In this document: one piece after another, positions 34,757 to 42,087 of the stretch
Layout: each line of letters starts with the position of its first letter
Numbering within the stretch: the stretch's first letter is position 1
Origin: Bacteroidota bacterium
GTDB lineage: Bacteria > Bacteroidota > Ignavibacteria > Kapaibacteriales > NICIL-2
DNA length: 47,578 nucleotides
Direction: 5' to 3'
Assembly: GCA_019695345.1 (NCBI GenBank)
Contig: JAIBAE010000028.1
Location: 1 to 47,578, forward strand
Notes under the pieces: generated by a model
What the model was told of the DNA's origin: nothing
What the model saw: only the letters and a program-made list of their open reading frames with translations
The model's database searches: none
Position numbers and translations under genes: made by a program

Positions 34757-35740
34757 CTATCTTGTGGCTATATCATCCGCATACACAATTGTTCCTTGTG
34801 CATCCAGAAAGTGGGCATTGATTGATGTTTCGGTAAACGATAACCCTACAAAGCCACCGTTGGTATTTGCGTAGCGGGTATTAGGACCATAACTTGTATT
34901 GCGCGCACCGCCACCACCACCGGAAATTACACACGTAAAGGAGTCATCGGGCGATTTGAGATATTGAATATCATGTTCGTGTCCGTTGATGTACGCTTGC
35001 ACACCATATTTATCGAGCAGCGGTTTTACTTGGCGAATCATAAACGATTGCTCGCCGTACACACCATACGAGCGGATAATGTGATGACCCACGGCTACTT
35101 TCCAATGTGCTGTTGATGTTTTCAGTTCTTTTTCTAACCAGGCAAGTTGCGCTGTAATCTCGGTTGTTTTATCGGTATGGAGTACCTCGGTGTCCAACAT
35201 AAAAAACTGTACGCTGATATTCCCCTGTTGCTTTGTAAATGTGTAATACCGCGCAGGCATATTCCAACGTTGGTTTATGGCATTATATTCTGTTTGTGCG
35301 TCGGGGTTGGATAGGTAATCGTGATTTCCTAACACCAAATACCACGGCACTTGCAGCGCGGCAGCATTGTACATGTTTTCCCACTTTGTTCTAAACTGCG
35401 CATCATCTTTCGATTCCACGCCCACCGGATAAAAATTATCGCCAGTACTTATTATAAACTGCGACTCTTCTTTCTCGGCATATTGTTGCATGGAACTTGC
35501 AATACGTTTTTGGAATGCATCGCCTGTGCCCCAATCGCCAATCACCATACAACGAATGCTGTTTTGCTTAACAAACGACTTCACCTGAAACGGCGGGATA
35601 GGACGCGCGTTATCTACTTTTCTTCCTTTACCAAATACTGACAACACTTTTGCAAAGGCGGTATCACGCATTAAGAACCATATACTTGTGCCGGCAGTTG
35701 CAGCACGAAAAACGTATTTCAGAAAAGCACGTCGTTTCAT
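34757..35740 (-). CDS. Tat-exported metallophosphoesterase (purple acid phosphatase-like)
   Basis: 327 aa from ATG 35740. The N-terminus MKRRAFLKYVFRAATAG is a twin-arginine signal (RRxFLK), so the protein should fold, with metals, before export. The calcineurin-like domain carries metal motifs in order: GDWGTGD, GDNFYPVG, GNHDY, VGHHIIRS and INGHEHD. The spacing resembles the tartrate-resistant/purple acid phosphatase group. The substrate is probably a phosphomonoester in the periplasm. An upstream extension to 35854 would bury the Tat signal and is rejected. It is transcribed divergently from coaD. Confidence 0.9.
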   Translation of the reverse strand: MKRRAFLKYVFRAATAGTSIWFLMRDTAFAKVLSVFGKGRKVDNARPIPPFQVKSFVKQNSIRCMVIGDWGTGDAFQKRIASSMQQYAEKEESQFIISTGDNFYPVGVESKDDAQFRTKWENMYNAAALQVPWYLVLGNHDYLSNPDAQTEYNAINQRWNMPARYYTFTKQQGNISVQFFMLDTEVLHTDKTTEITAQLAWLEKELKTSTAHWKVAVGHHIIRSYGVYGEQSFMIRQVKPLLDKYGVQAYINGHEHDIQYLKSPDDSFTCVISGGGGGARNTSYGPNTRYANTNGGFVGLSFTETSINAHFLDAQGTIVYADDIATR

Positions 35741-35878
35741 GGGAATCCAAGTGAATAAAACATGTGGTGTAATACGGTAGCAATATACGCACAATATCGT
35801 TTCGTTATTTTGTAGTGCATGTATTGGTTTGCAACTAAAATCGCATTTTTGCACATCACTATCACCTTACAGAATAAC

Positions 35879-36373
35879 ATGAGTACAATAGCAATGTATC
35901 CGGGCTCGTTCGACCCCATTACAAACGGACACGTAGATGTTATAGAACGTGCCGCACAAATGTTTGATACCGTAATTGTAGTAGTTGCCATCAACTCCAA
36001 AAAAACACCGCTCTTTACCGAAACCGAGCGCGTAGAAATGGCGCAAGCGGCATTGGCACATTGCCCAAATGTTCGTGTGGTATCGTATCCGGGATTGGTT
36101 GTAGATTTTGCCAGAGAGAACAACTGCTCTGCTATTATCCGTGGTGTGCGCGCTGTTTCAGATTTTGAATACGAGTTCCAGATTGCACTGATGAACCGCA
36201 AACTCGAGCCATCGGTAACTACTATATTCCTGATGCCGCACGAAAAATATACATTCCTTAATTCATCCATTGTGCGCGAGCTTGCACGCTACGGACAGCC
36301 ACTTACAGAGTTTGTGCCGCAACCAGTACAACGCGCGCTCCAGCAAAAATTTCCGGAAGCGTATAAACAGTAA
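35879..36373 (+). CDS. coaD: Phosphopantetheine adenylyltransferase
   Basis: 164 aa, the usual family length. The N-terminal MYPGSFDPITNGHVDVIERA contains the TxGH nucleotidyltransferase motif; VVSYPGLVVDFA and IIRGVRAVSDFEYEFQ match CoaD, as does SSIVRELARYG. It catalyses the penultimate step of coenzyme A synthesis. ATG 35879 is the family start; the 20 upstream residues of the open frame are not conserved. Confidence 0.97.
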   Translation: MSTIAMYPGSFDPITNGHVDVIERAAQMFDTVIVVVAINSKKTPLFTETERVEMAQAALAHCPNVRVVSYPGLVVDFARENNCSAIIRGVRAVSDFEYEFQIALMNRKLEPSVTTIFLMPHEKYTFLNSSIVRELARYGQPLTEFVPQPVQRALQQKFPEAYKQ

Positions 36374-36378
36374 CATTG

Positions 36379-36445
36379 TATGCTACCGCATGACCGCACC
36401 AAACGTTACCTATTAAAACAACAATAACATGCGGAGCAGAACCGC
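36379..36445 (-). repeat. Intergenic repeat family C, reverse orientation
   Basis: TATGCTACCGCATGACCGCA and CCAAACGTTACC, then the second block ATGCGGAGCAGAACCGCATG. It starts 5 nt after the coaD stop. Confidence 0.75.
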
Positions 36446-36460
36446 ATGCACGTAATGATG

Positions 36461-36531
36461 TTAATCGTTCAGAATGTGATTAGAGTGATTGTTATGTTTG
36501 GGGAGAGTAAGAAAGGAACATTTGTAAAACT
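36461..36531 (+). repeat. Leader repeat shared with 46481-46552
   Basis: This 71-nt stretch and the one at 46481-46552 (minus strand) match at roughly 57 of 72 aligned columns, including ATGTGATTAGA, TTATGTTTGG and TAAGAAA. Both lie upstream of AT-rich accessory genes of unknown function. Most differences are A/G or C/T exchanges with one single-base gap that breaks any reading frame, so it looks non-coding. Confidence 0.7.
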
Positions 36532-36545
36532 ACCCCGTACCGGGT

Positions 36546-36600
36546 GGATACACGAATGTTTTTTTCGCCCATTGGCTAGATAAACGACATTCGTGTATCC
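36546..36600. other. 14-bp perfect inverted repeat with a 27-nt loop
   Basis: GGATACACGAATGT (36546-36559) is exactly complementary to ACATTCGTGTATCC (36587-36600). It lies just after the shared leader repeat and 35 nt before the metallopeptidase-like gene. There is no T-tract behind it. It could be a recombination site, a stable leader hairpin or an operator pair. Confidence 0.75.
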
Positions 36601-36635
36601 TATATTTGGCAGTAATTTTATAAAGACCATAAAAA

Positions 36636-37400
36636 GTGTACAATCCGACAAGACGAAATAGAAACATTGGGACTGCCAAGCAAGGGTATGGACAGAACAA
36701 TAAATTGACAATTCCTGAACCTTGTGGAGTTTTGAAAAGTTTTTATGAAAGGCTTACTGACTACCAAAAAATAAAATCGCTAATAAATGGGTACGAATTT
36801 ATATTCGTAATTGAAAAAACAAGAATAGGCTCTCTACATTCTTGTTCAGTTGCTGACATAGAAACAATTATTGAACAAATTCCAAAAGAAGATTATGGCG
36901 AATTGAAACTTATAATATTGCGACAACCTAAAAGAAAAGAAGAAATTTTAGCACCAACTTGGGGAAGACTAATCTATTCATATGAATTTGAAAAAGACTA
37001 TTATCCAGCGATAATTTTAGACGCTGTTGATTTCACAAGAAAATTCAAATGGAAAAATAATCTTTCCATTGACGACCAGAAAGAACTCGAAAGACTAATT
37101 GAAGATGGACATAAAATTGAAAACGATGGTAGATATCTTATTGCTGAATATGAACTTAAAAACGTTAGAAATACTCAACTTTACAGGACATTGCCACACG
37201 AATTTGGACACTATGTTCAATATTTAGATTTCGTTGAGCGACCAGCATCAGCAGACGAAGATTATGAAGTTTGGGAAGCAAGACAATACAAGTATTTCGA
37301 GATACCAAAAGCAGAAAAAGAAAAATTTGCTCATAGATATGCTTATAACTTAAAAACGGAATTGATAAGAAGAAAAATTATACCATTTACACAGAAATAA
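36636..37400 (+). CDS. HExxH metallopeptidase-like protein of unknown family
   Basis: 254 aa if read from the GTG at 36636; no in-frame ATG exists, and a TTG at 36705 (before IPEPCGVLKSF) is an alternative. Residues 1-60 are basic and polar, and the middle is alpha/beta. Near residue 189, PHEFGHYVQY gives an HExxH zinc-protease motif, with acidic residues about 20-30 positions later that could supply the third ligand. There is no signal peptide or membrane segment. I do not recognise the family. AT-rich codon use unlike coaD next door, repeats on both sides and isolation suggest an acquired accessory gene. The protease activity is inferred from the motif only. Confidence 0.7.
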   Translation: MYNPTRRNRNIGTAKQGYGQNNKLTIPEPCGVLKSFYERLTDYQKIKSLINGYEFIFVIEKTRIGSLHSCSVADIETIIEQIPKEDYGELKLIILRQPKRKEEILAPTWGRLIYSYEFEKDYYPAIILDAVDFTRKFKWKNNLSIDDQKELERLIEDGHKIENDGRYLIAEYELKNVRNTQLYRTLPHEFGHYVQYLDFVERPASADEDYEVWEARQYKYFEIPKAEKEKFAHRYAYNLKTELIRRKIIPFTQK

Positions 37401-37404
37401 AAAA

Positions 37405-37470
37405 ACTACTGCCAACAGCGGTAGCTGTTGCAGAACTACCTAAGATTTTATGTTGGCTGTATAGTGTAAG
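37405..37470 (+). other. Cassette-boundary-like sequence with a hairpin
   Basis: Directly after the metallopeptidase-like gene, CAACAGC ggta GCTGTTG (37413-37430) forms a perfect 7-bp stem inside CTACTGCCAACAGCGGTAGC, and TGTTGGCTG recurs at about 37451. From memory, similar TGCCAACAGCGG motifs follow isolated accessory genes in Bacteroidota genomes; I could not check this. There is no T-tract, so a terminator is doubtful. Confidence 0.4.
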
Positions 37471-37545
37471 GTAGCAGAGTTGTACTTATACTGTGTTTTA
37501 CAGTAGATACTCACAAAAAGTGCAATAAGCGGCGTAAACAACAGA

Positions 37546-37633
37546 GACCTCAACCGTCCTTTCGGCAAGCTATAGGTATCGCCTGCTTTTGCCTTCTAAT
37601 AATAGGAGAAGGAAGGGATGAGGGAATTCACTC
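37546..37633 (-). repeat. Repeat family D, reverse orientation
   Basis: The reverse complement carries TTCCCTCATCCCTTCCTTCT and, about 60 nt on, GGACGGTTGAGG. The first block is almost identical to the copy at 45818, and the second matches its GGACGATTGAGGG end. The inner part here is longer and differs. Outside this and the flanking repeats, nothing is seen in the 37401-37760 gap. Confidence 0.68.
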
Positions 37634-37689
37634 ACTACAACTGCCATCCACGATAAACGCCTTGATGTTGTTGCTGTTCTGTTCCGCAG

Positions 37690-37756
37690 TGTAAGGTGGG
37701 CGTATGCAATACGCCCTTACGTACACCTATGGTTTGGTGCGGTCGGGCGACAGCAG
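37690..37756 (+). repeat. Intergenic repeat family C with a hairpin
   Basis: The first-block region contains GTAAGGTGGGCGTAT gca ATACGCCCTTAC, a hairpin with an 8-bp inner stem and a 3-nt bulge (37691-37720). The second block is GGTTTGGTGCGGTCGGGCGA. Read along the minus strand, it begins 4 nt after the stop of the PagL-like gene. Confidence 0.75.
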
Positions 37757-37760
37757 AAAA

Positions 37761-38360
37761 TTATAGATTATAGATACACCCAACCGATATAACCCAGTTG
37801 TGAATTCCTCCATTTGGACTTTTAATACCGGCATTACTGATATGACGGAATCCGAACTGAGGACTTATATCTATATTGTTTATCATATGAATTGTTATAC
37901 CAATACCAATATTATCGGAAAAGATAAACCCATTACTTTGTCTGTCAGGCGCATTGTTAATGAATAATCCTGCTAACGAAACAAGTACATACACGTTTTT
38001 AATGTTGTTACCTATTTGATATGAAGTTATACTCCCAATATTAAATCCATGTTCATGACTATATAACGGAACCGTACAATCGAAACTTTTATAATATTCC
38101 GTTATATTGTACTGAATTCCAATCAAGGCATCAGTGCGTAGTTTTTGATACTTAAGAACCGGTACACTATAGTGTATTTGATGTATGAGCACTTTATAAT
38201 AGTATTGAACACCTAAGTGTAGCAACCCAAAATCCTGAGTGCCATATCCAACAGTTAATCCTATTGCAGAGTTAAACGGATGAGTATCGGGCTGATTTGC
38301 CCAAGAAATGACAGGGGATGAAAAAACGAGAATTACAAGTATTCTTACGATTGATTTCAT
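37761..38360 (-). CDS. PagL-like lipid A deacylase family outer-membrane barrel
   Basis: 199 aa with a signal peptide (cleavage near SWANQ) and then alternating beta strands (GLTVGYGTQDFG, LGVQYYYKV). The C-terminal segment FGFRHISNAGIKSPNGGIHN matches the HxSNA motif of PagL/acyloxyacyl hydrolase-family proteins, where the His and Ser are catalytic. PagL removes the 3-O acyl chain of lipid A in the outer membrane. The acidic third member of the Pseudomonas triad is not obvious here (His/Asn in its place), so activity is uncertain. Isolated gene with an AT-rich upstream region. Confidence 0.7.
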   Translation of the reverse strand: MKSIVRILVILVFSSPVISWANQPDTHPFNSAIGLTVGYGTQDFGLLHLGVQYYYKVLIHQIHYSVPVLKYQKLRTDALIGIQYNITEYYKSFDCTVPLYSHEHGFNIGSITSYQIGNNIKNVYVLVSLAGLFINNAPDRQSNGFIFSDNIGIGITIHMINNIDISPQFGFRHISNAGIKSPNGGIHNWVISVGCIYNL

Positions 38361-38579
38361 TGTACGCCTCGCTATACAATGAATGAAAGAAATCTATGAT
38401 GAGATACTAAATTGTGTGTAATGCATAATAACTGCTTTTAATGTTACACAAACTTATCGTTTACTATATCCTTATCCAATTTTTTTATGGATTATACCAA
38501 TGTGTTGCAGTAAAGGGTTTATCCCGGTAATAGAGAAACTATGTAAATATGGCGGACATAGGTGATACAACCATTGTTA

Positions 38580-39689
38580 CTATTCTGCATTGAGTTGTAG
38601 TGCCGCACGGACGATATCGAGTATCATTTGGGCAAATGATACCTTAGAGTACCGTAGAATGGCACCTATTGATGTGAAGTCCTCATCTTCGGAAATTCCA
38701 CATTGGGCGTTTACTTCCAGAACGTAGAGTTTATTGCCGTTGTAGCGGAGATCAACACGGCCAAAGCCGGTTCCTTGCACAGCGCAGTATGCATCCCAAC
38801 TTGTTTGTTGTATTTGTTGCCACAACGTATGTTCGGGTTCCTGGTAGGTGTAGAAGAATTCGTTGTTGGGCATAGCTTGTTCGTTTTCGTAGGTTTCCCA
38901 TAGCCTATCAAACGAAAGAAACTTTTCTTTTTCCGAAAGCGAGTGATGAAACACCCGCTCTACGGGATGATACTGTTGCACCAAATCCGGCTGTGTGTAA
39001 TTCCCAACTATAAAGCACGTGAACTCACGTCCGGCAATGTATTCTTCGGCAAGTACGCCATCTACGGTTAGGTTCCAACCGCGGTATCCTTGTAATACCA
39101 GATTATATTGTTCTGTAAGTTGTGCGTGAGTATCTACAACAGAGTTTACACCAACTCCCATACTCCCGCCCGAGACCGCCGGCTTTACAATAAGCGGATA
39201 GGTAAGATGTTGCGGAATATTCTGAATTGAATTCTCATCTAACTGACACCATGCGGCATTAGGAACGCTGTGTGCATCAAACTCTTTTTTCATAACAATC
39301 TTTGATGTTGTTAAATGAAAGAAGTTTTCGTGCGCGCCGGTATAGAGAATGTTATACTGTTCTAATGCGCGCAGTACGGAAATACCGGGAGCGCCGTTTA
39401 CTTCATCGCCATCGCATAGATTTATTACAAGAGGGTTTGGTAGTTCTGCAATGCCAGATAGCACTGTATCGAGATTTTGTAATGATACTCCTTGCCATGC
39501 CCACGGTACTTCAAGGTGTGCAAATGCTCGTGTGTATTCTTCCAGACTTTGCGAGAAATCGTAATAGTATTTGATGTTCTCGTCGTCGGTTTCAATTTCG
39601 GGATACAACACAACAACCGACCGCGAACGTAAGTAGGCGCAAAGTTCGTTGTTGGTATATGGATGTGATGGCGCTTGCTCCAGACTCAT
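38580..39689 (-). CDS. ATP-grasp ligase related to D-alanine-D-alanine ligase
   Basis: 369 aa. The N-terminal part has VINLCDGDEVNGAPGISVLRAL, like the Ddl substrate domain. The ATP-grasp core follows: YPLIVKPAVSGGSMGVGVNS (ATP-binding Lys and Gly loop), AEEYIAGREFTCF, and the metal-binding RVDLRYNG and VLEVNAQCGI. Instead of the Ddl ending NPGL it reads NAQCGISEDEDF. The start overlaps the stop of the SET gene (ATGA), so the two are translationally coupled. The coupling and altered motif suggest a ligase acting on a specialised peptide or amino acid rather than the cell-wall Ddl; that is inference. Confidence 0.82.
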   Translation of the reverse strand: MSLEQAPSHPYTNNELCAYLRSRSVVVLYPEIETDDENIKYYYDFSQSLEEYTRAFAHLEVPWAWQGVSLQNLDTVLSGIAELPNPLVINLCDGDEVNGAPGISVLRALEQYNILYTGAHENFFHLTTSKIVMKKEFDAHSVPNAAWCQLDENSIQNIPQHLTYPLIVKPAVSGGSMGVGVNSVVDTHAQLTEQYNLVLQGYRGWNLTVDGVLAEEYIAGREFTCFIVGNYTQPDLVQQYHPVERVFHHSLSEKEKFLSFDRLWETYENEQAMPNNEFFYTYQEPEHTLWQQIQQTSWDAYCAVQGTGFGRVDLRYNGNKLYVLEVNAQCGISEDEDFTSIGAILRYSKVSFAQMILDIVRAALQLNAE

Positions 39690-40144
39690 TCCAGTTCCCT
39701 AAGTTTACGGAGTATAAACGGCGAGAGACGGTAGTTAGCTAAATCCTTATCTGCCATTTCTTTTGCACCACGTATATACCCAATGCAATGCACCGAATTA
39801 CATTTACAGATAAACGGCTGGTCCATACTCCATTCGGTTGACGGATAAAAGAACGTAATTTCCTCGCCGGTGTTAATGGGTCGTACACATTCTAATTGCA
39901 TGGTTTCGATATTAAAGAATGCATTAGGGTTACAACTATGGTTGGTGTATTGCAACCATTCCGGCTGCAACATTATATGTTCGTTTTCGGATAGCTGAAT
40001 AGTAAGGTAATTTGGTTGGGCAAGAATCTGGCTTGCACTAAAAGGGCTGATAACATCCCCTATATCAAATCTGCGTAAAGCACGCAAACTTTGTTGCTCG
40101 TGCATTTCGCTGGGGGCTACGTGCACATCCGTGTTGTTACTCAT
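39686..40144 (-). CDS. SET-domain protein (putative lysine methyltransferase)
   Basis: 152 aa from ATG 40144 (upstream starts to 40195 are possible). SET signatures: the pseudoknot motif YTNHSCNPNA and the GEEITFFYPS strand, followed by a Cys-rich post-SET-like end with CKCNSVHCIGYIRG. SET enzymes transfer a methyl group from SAM to lysine. The protein is short for the family but contains the two essential motifs. It is the first gene of a two-gene minus-strand operon with the ATP-grasp ligase. No small precursor-peptide gene is visible upstream; the gap 40145-40464 to the divergent mutase gene is AT-rich without recognisable elements. Confidence 0.83.
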   Translation of the reverse strand: MSNNTDVHVAPSEMHEQQSLRALRRFDIGDVISPFSASQILAQPNYLTIQLSENEHIMLQPEWLQYTNHSCNPNAFFNIETMQLECVRPINTGEEITFFYPSTEWSMDQPFICKCNSVHCIGYIRGAKEMADKDLANYRLSPFILRKLRELE

Positions 40145-40464
40145 GTTGTAGGTATTATGATAAGAAAAAGCGGTAGTAACCCGCATAAATTTCACCCTGA
40201 AAACAACATCCGTTTTAAGCCATGTTAACCATTAATAAACTACTGTTACGAATATAGTAATAACACCTGTAGATAACAGATATAATAGGTAATAATGAGG
40301 ATGTTTTAATGTAATGGTTATACTACACTCATAACTCTGTTTACTTCTCTGTAATAATTGTTCGGGTACTATTGGCTAATGCATTGATTGAGTTCGTTAT
40401 ATTTGCCGCACGGAAAGGCATTATTCCCACAGTTCAACCAATCAATTTTTTTCGGAGTGTTGTT

Positions 40465-41865
40465 ATGATAGTTTTTGGAACCGACGGCTGGCGCGGCGTG
40501 ATTGCACGTGATTTCACTTTTGATAATCTGGCGTTAGTTGCCCAAGCTGTTGCTAATTATGTTAAAAAAATCGACAAAAAATCTCCTTCGGTTGTTATTG
40601 GATACGATACCCGTTTCATGAGCCGAGATTTTGCAGAAGAAGCTGCACGAATCATTGCATCGAAAGGTATTGTTGTTAATATAACCGATGGGCTTTCCTC
40701 TACACCCTTGGTAAGCTATCATACAAAGTATAAAAGTGCCACCATTGGTGTTGTTATTACGGCAAGCCATAATCCGCCTAAATACAATGGCTTTAAGCTA
40801 AAAGGTAAATACGGCGGACCGGCAACACCGGAAATTGTTGCCGCAGTAGAAGCTGAGTTACGCAAAATAGAAGCAAAGCCAACCACGCTCAAACTCCGCA
40901 GCATGGAAGACTACGTAAAGGCGCGGCTAATCCGTCCGTTCGAATCCAAGGAATCATACATTAAATACCTCCGTAAAAAAATTGACTTCGATGCAATTAA
41001 CAAAGCCGGATTCAAAATCCTGTTCGACCCCATGCACGGTGCCGGCTTAGGAATGTTAAGCAAAGTGTTATCTAACGTAACAGAAATTCACGGTGAGTAT
41101 AACCCATCGTTTGGCGAGGTTGACCACCCAGAACCAATTGCAGAATGTTTAGGACCCGCAATAGAACACATGAAATCCGGTAAGTACGATGTATGCGTTG
41201 CAACCGATGGCGATGCAGACCGCGTTGGTATGATTGACAACGAAGGAAACTTTGTAGACTCGCACCGTATATTTATGCTGTTACTTAAATACCTTCGCGA
41301 GGACAAAAAGAAACGCGGCGCAGTTGTAAAAACCGTGTCACTAACCTCAATGGTAAACAAATACTGCGAGCGCAACAACCTCGAACTCTACGAAACACCC
41401 GTTGGCTTTAAGTACACTGCAAAACTCATGACGGAAATCAATGTAATCATTGGCGGAGAAGAATCGGGCGGATTAGGAACAATGCTACACATCCCCGAGC
41501 GCGACGGAATCTTTAACGGATTGTTGTTATTGGAAATGATGGCTAAACGCGGCAAGTCGCTAAAACAAATGGTAGATGAATTAGACGAAGAATTTGGCTC
41601 GCATCGCTACCGCCGCCGCGATGTACACGTAACCGAAGCACAAAAGAAAACCATACTCAACGCGTGTGCAAAACGCCCAACACGTTTGGGTAAATACACC
41701 GTTGCCCGAATGGACACCAAAGATGGCTTCAAGTTCTTTACCGAAGACGGTTCGTGGTTGTTAATCCGTGCATCCGGCACCGAGCCGCTCATCCGCTTTT
41801 ACGCAGAATCCAACACCATGCACAACGTAAATCAATTACTCGATGCAGGGCTTGCATTAAAGTAA
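40465..41865 (+). CDS. Phosphoglucomutase/phosphomannomutase family protein
   Basis: 466 aa alpha-D-phosphohexomutase. The start MIVFGTDGWRGVIARDF is typical, and CGGAGTG lies 8 nt before ATG 40465. Active-site motifs in order: VVITASHNPPKYNGFK (phosphoserine near residue 100), ATDGDADRVGMID (metal loop), GGEESGG (sugar binding), and RASGTEPLIRFYAE (phosphate binding). It interconverts hexose 1- and 6-phosphates and so supplies nucleotide sugars, possibly including GDP-mannose for the fcl pathway. Whether glucose, mannose or glucosamine is preferred cannot be read from sequence. Confidence 0.93.
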   Translation: MIVFGTDGWRGVIARDFTFDNLALVAQAVANYVKKIDKKSPSVVIGYDTRFMSRDFAEEAARIIASKGIVVNITDGLSSTPLVSYHTKYKSATIGVVITASHNPPKYNGFKLKGKYGGPATPEIVAAVEAELRKIEAKPTTLKLRSMEDYVKARLIRPFESKESYIKYLRKKIDFDAINKAGFKILFDPMHGAGLGMLSKVLSNVTEIHGEYNPSFGEVDHPEPIAECLGPAIEHMKSGKYDVCVATDGDADRVGMIDNEGNFVDSHRIFMLLLKYLREDKKKRGAVVKTVSLTSMVNKYCERNNLELYETPVGFKYTAKLMTEINVIIGGEESGGLGTMLHIPERDGIFNGLLLLEMMAKRGKSLKQMVDELDEEFGSHRYRRRDVHVTEAQKKTILNACAKRPTRLGKYTVARMDTKDGFKFFTEDGSWLLIRASGTEPLIRFYAESNTMHNVNQLLDAGLALK

Positions 41866-41886
41866 ACAACAAACACGCTGAGCAAC

Positions 41887-41920
41887 AAACGCCGCACAAC
41901 AACATGTGCGGCGTTTACTA
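41887..41920 (+). terminator. Strong hairpin after the phosphohexomutase gene
   Basis: AAACGCCGCACA (41887-41898) and TGTGCGGCGTTT (41905-41916) form a perfect 12-bp stem with a 6-nt loop, 21 nt after the stop. The T-tract is short (TTTACTATT), but the A/T ends make it usable in both directions. Confidence 0.78.
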
Positions 41921-41930
41921 TTAATATCTT

Positions 41931-41997
41931 TTGCTATCGCCCGACCGCACCCAATGTTGTACACCATACAACCTTACCATGCGGGATTAAACCGCTA
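41931..41997 (-). repeat. Intergenic repeat family C, reverse orientation
   Basis: TTGCTATCGCCCGACCGCAC and CCAATGTTGTACACC, then CCTTACCATGCGGGATTAAA. It is one of the best-preserved copies and lies after the terminator of the phosphohexomutase gene. Confidence 0.8.
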
Positions 41998-42087
41998 CTA
42001 CAACTCCATGTTGTTTTTCAACTATATCTTTATACCGTGACATACTTGGTTTGGTTAGAGTTGGTGTTGCTGTCTTACTGCTGCGTA

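Noticed and set aside
36494..36583. A 29-codon reading frame starting MFGESKKGTF and a similar one upstream of the 165-residue gene
   Set aside because: The two copies differ by a frame-breaking gap and mostly silent-neutral transitions outside codon logic, so the conserved stretch is better explained as a non-coding leader.
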